From the NCBI RefSeq assembly GCF_036850765.1, contig NC_089493.1, positions 13,393,632-13,457,631 on the forward strand: DNA of 64,000 nt. The letters are read 5' to 3'. The notes under the pieces were generated by a model. That model ran no database searches, was not told where the DNA came from, and saw only the letters and a program-made list of their open reading frames with translations. Below, one piece after another: positions 63,776 through 64,000 of this stretch (positions are counted from its first letter, which is position 1; each line of letters opens with the position of its first letter). Made by a program: the position numbers and the translations under genes. This DNA is from Saccopteryx bilineata. Its lineage: Eukaryota > Chordata > Mammalia > Chiroptera > Emballonuridae.

Positions 63776-64000
63776 ACTAACGTTGTTGGAGAGAAAAAGA
63801 GATGTTAAGTGAAAGAAGGAAAGCTTCTGTTTTATAATGTAACTTCTAATAAGGAAAATATTGTATTATGTACTTATAAAACACTTTTATTATGTGATGT
63901 TTGATACCTACAAAATAATATTGGAAATGTAAGTTATTAAACAAAGTGAACCTACCACCTATTCAAATAACTAGAAAATCACCAATTTTGTGGGAAAATA
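63776..64000. other. Intergenic to window end, AT-rich
   Basis: Nothing recognised. Confidence 0.4.

Overview
This is vertebrate nuclear DNA from a placental mammal, most likely a bat. The evidence is MIR, L2 and L1 debris, MaLR-type LTR fragments and Tigger relics, overlaid by at least 27 copies of four tRNA-derived SINE families. These have heads such as GCCCTGGCCGGTTGGCTCAG and GCCTGACCAGGCGGTGGCGC, the style known from Chiroptera. Young-looking hAT and mariner elements also fit a bat. The family cannot be fixed from the sequence alone; Rhinolophidae/Hipposideridae or another non-vespertilionid bat are possibilities.

The only protein-coding gene I can support is calmodulin 1 (CALM1) on the minus strand. 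It has a CpG-island TATA promoter near 40.06 kb, six exons (coding exon 1 is only the initiator ATG at 39803-39805; the stop codon is at 32019-32021) and a 3' UTR of about 3.5 kb with two well-placed poly(A) signals (31153-31158 and 28532-28537). The six coding segments sum to 450 nt, giving an intact 149-residue calmodulin with four complete EF-hand loops. The paralogue call rests on the codons at the 3' end of the CDS, the gene length of about 11.6 kb and the short/long 3' UTR pair.

Layout: 1-28 kb is intergenic DNA downstream of CALM1. It is GC-moderate and rich in MIR fragments, with L1, L2, LTR and SINE copies, one hAT MITE (25701-26034) and a CTCF-like motif just beyond the gene end (28008-28021). 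CALM1 occupies 28.5-40.1 kb. The interval 40.5-54.6 kb is AT-rich and transposon-dense: a stack of three SINEs at one target site, two adjoining Tigger elements, a palindromic mariner MITE, a hAT MITE nested in a SINE, a deleted mariner with a transposase remnant, and another hAT MITE. A second, SINE-free CpG island at about 55.0-56.3 kb has GC boxes, a CCAAT box and a YY1-like site but no recognisable coding exon; it is an orphan promoter. The interval 56.3-64 kb is again intergenic with L2, MIR and SINE copies.

I saw no new multi-gene system. The most interesting signals are a CTCF-like motif built into one SINE family, layered insertions that order hAT activity after SINE activity, a short SINE fragment close to the CALM1 exon 4 splice acceptor, and the orphan CpG island.
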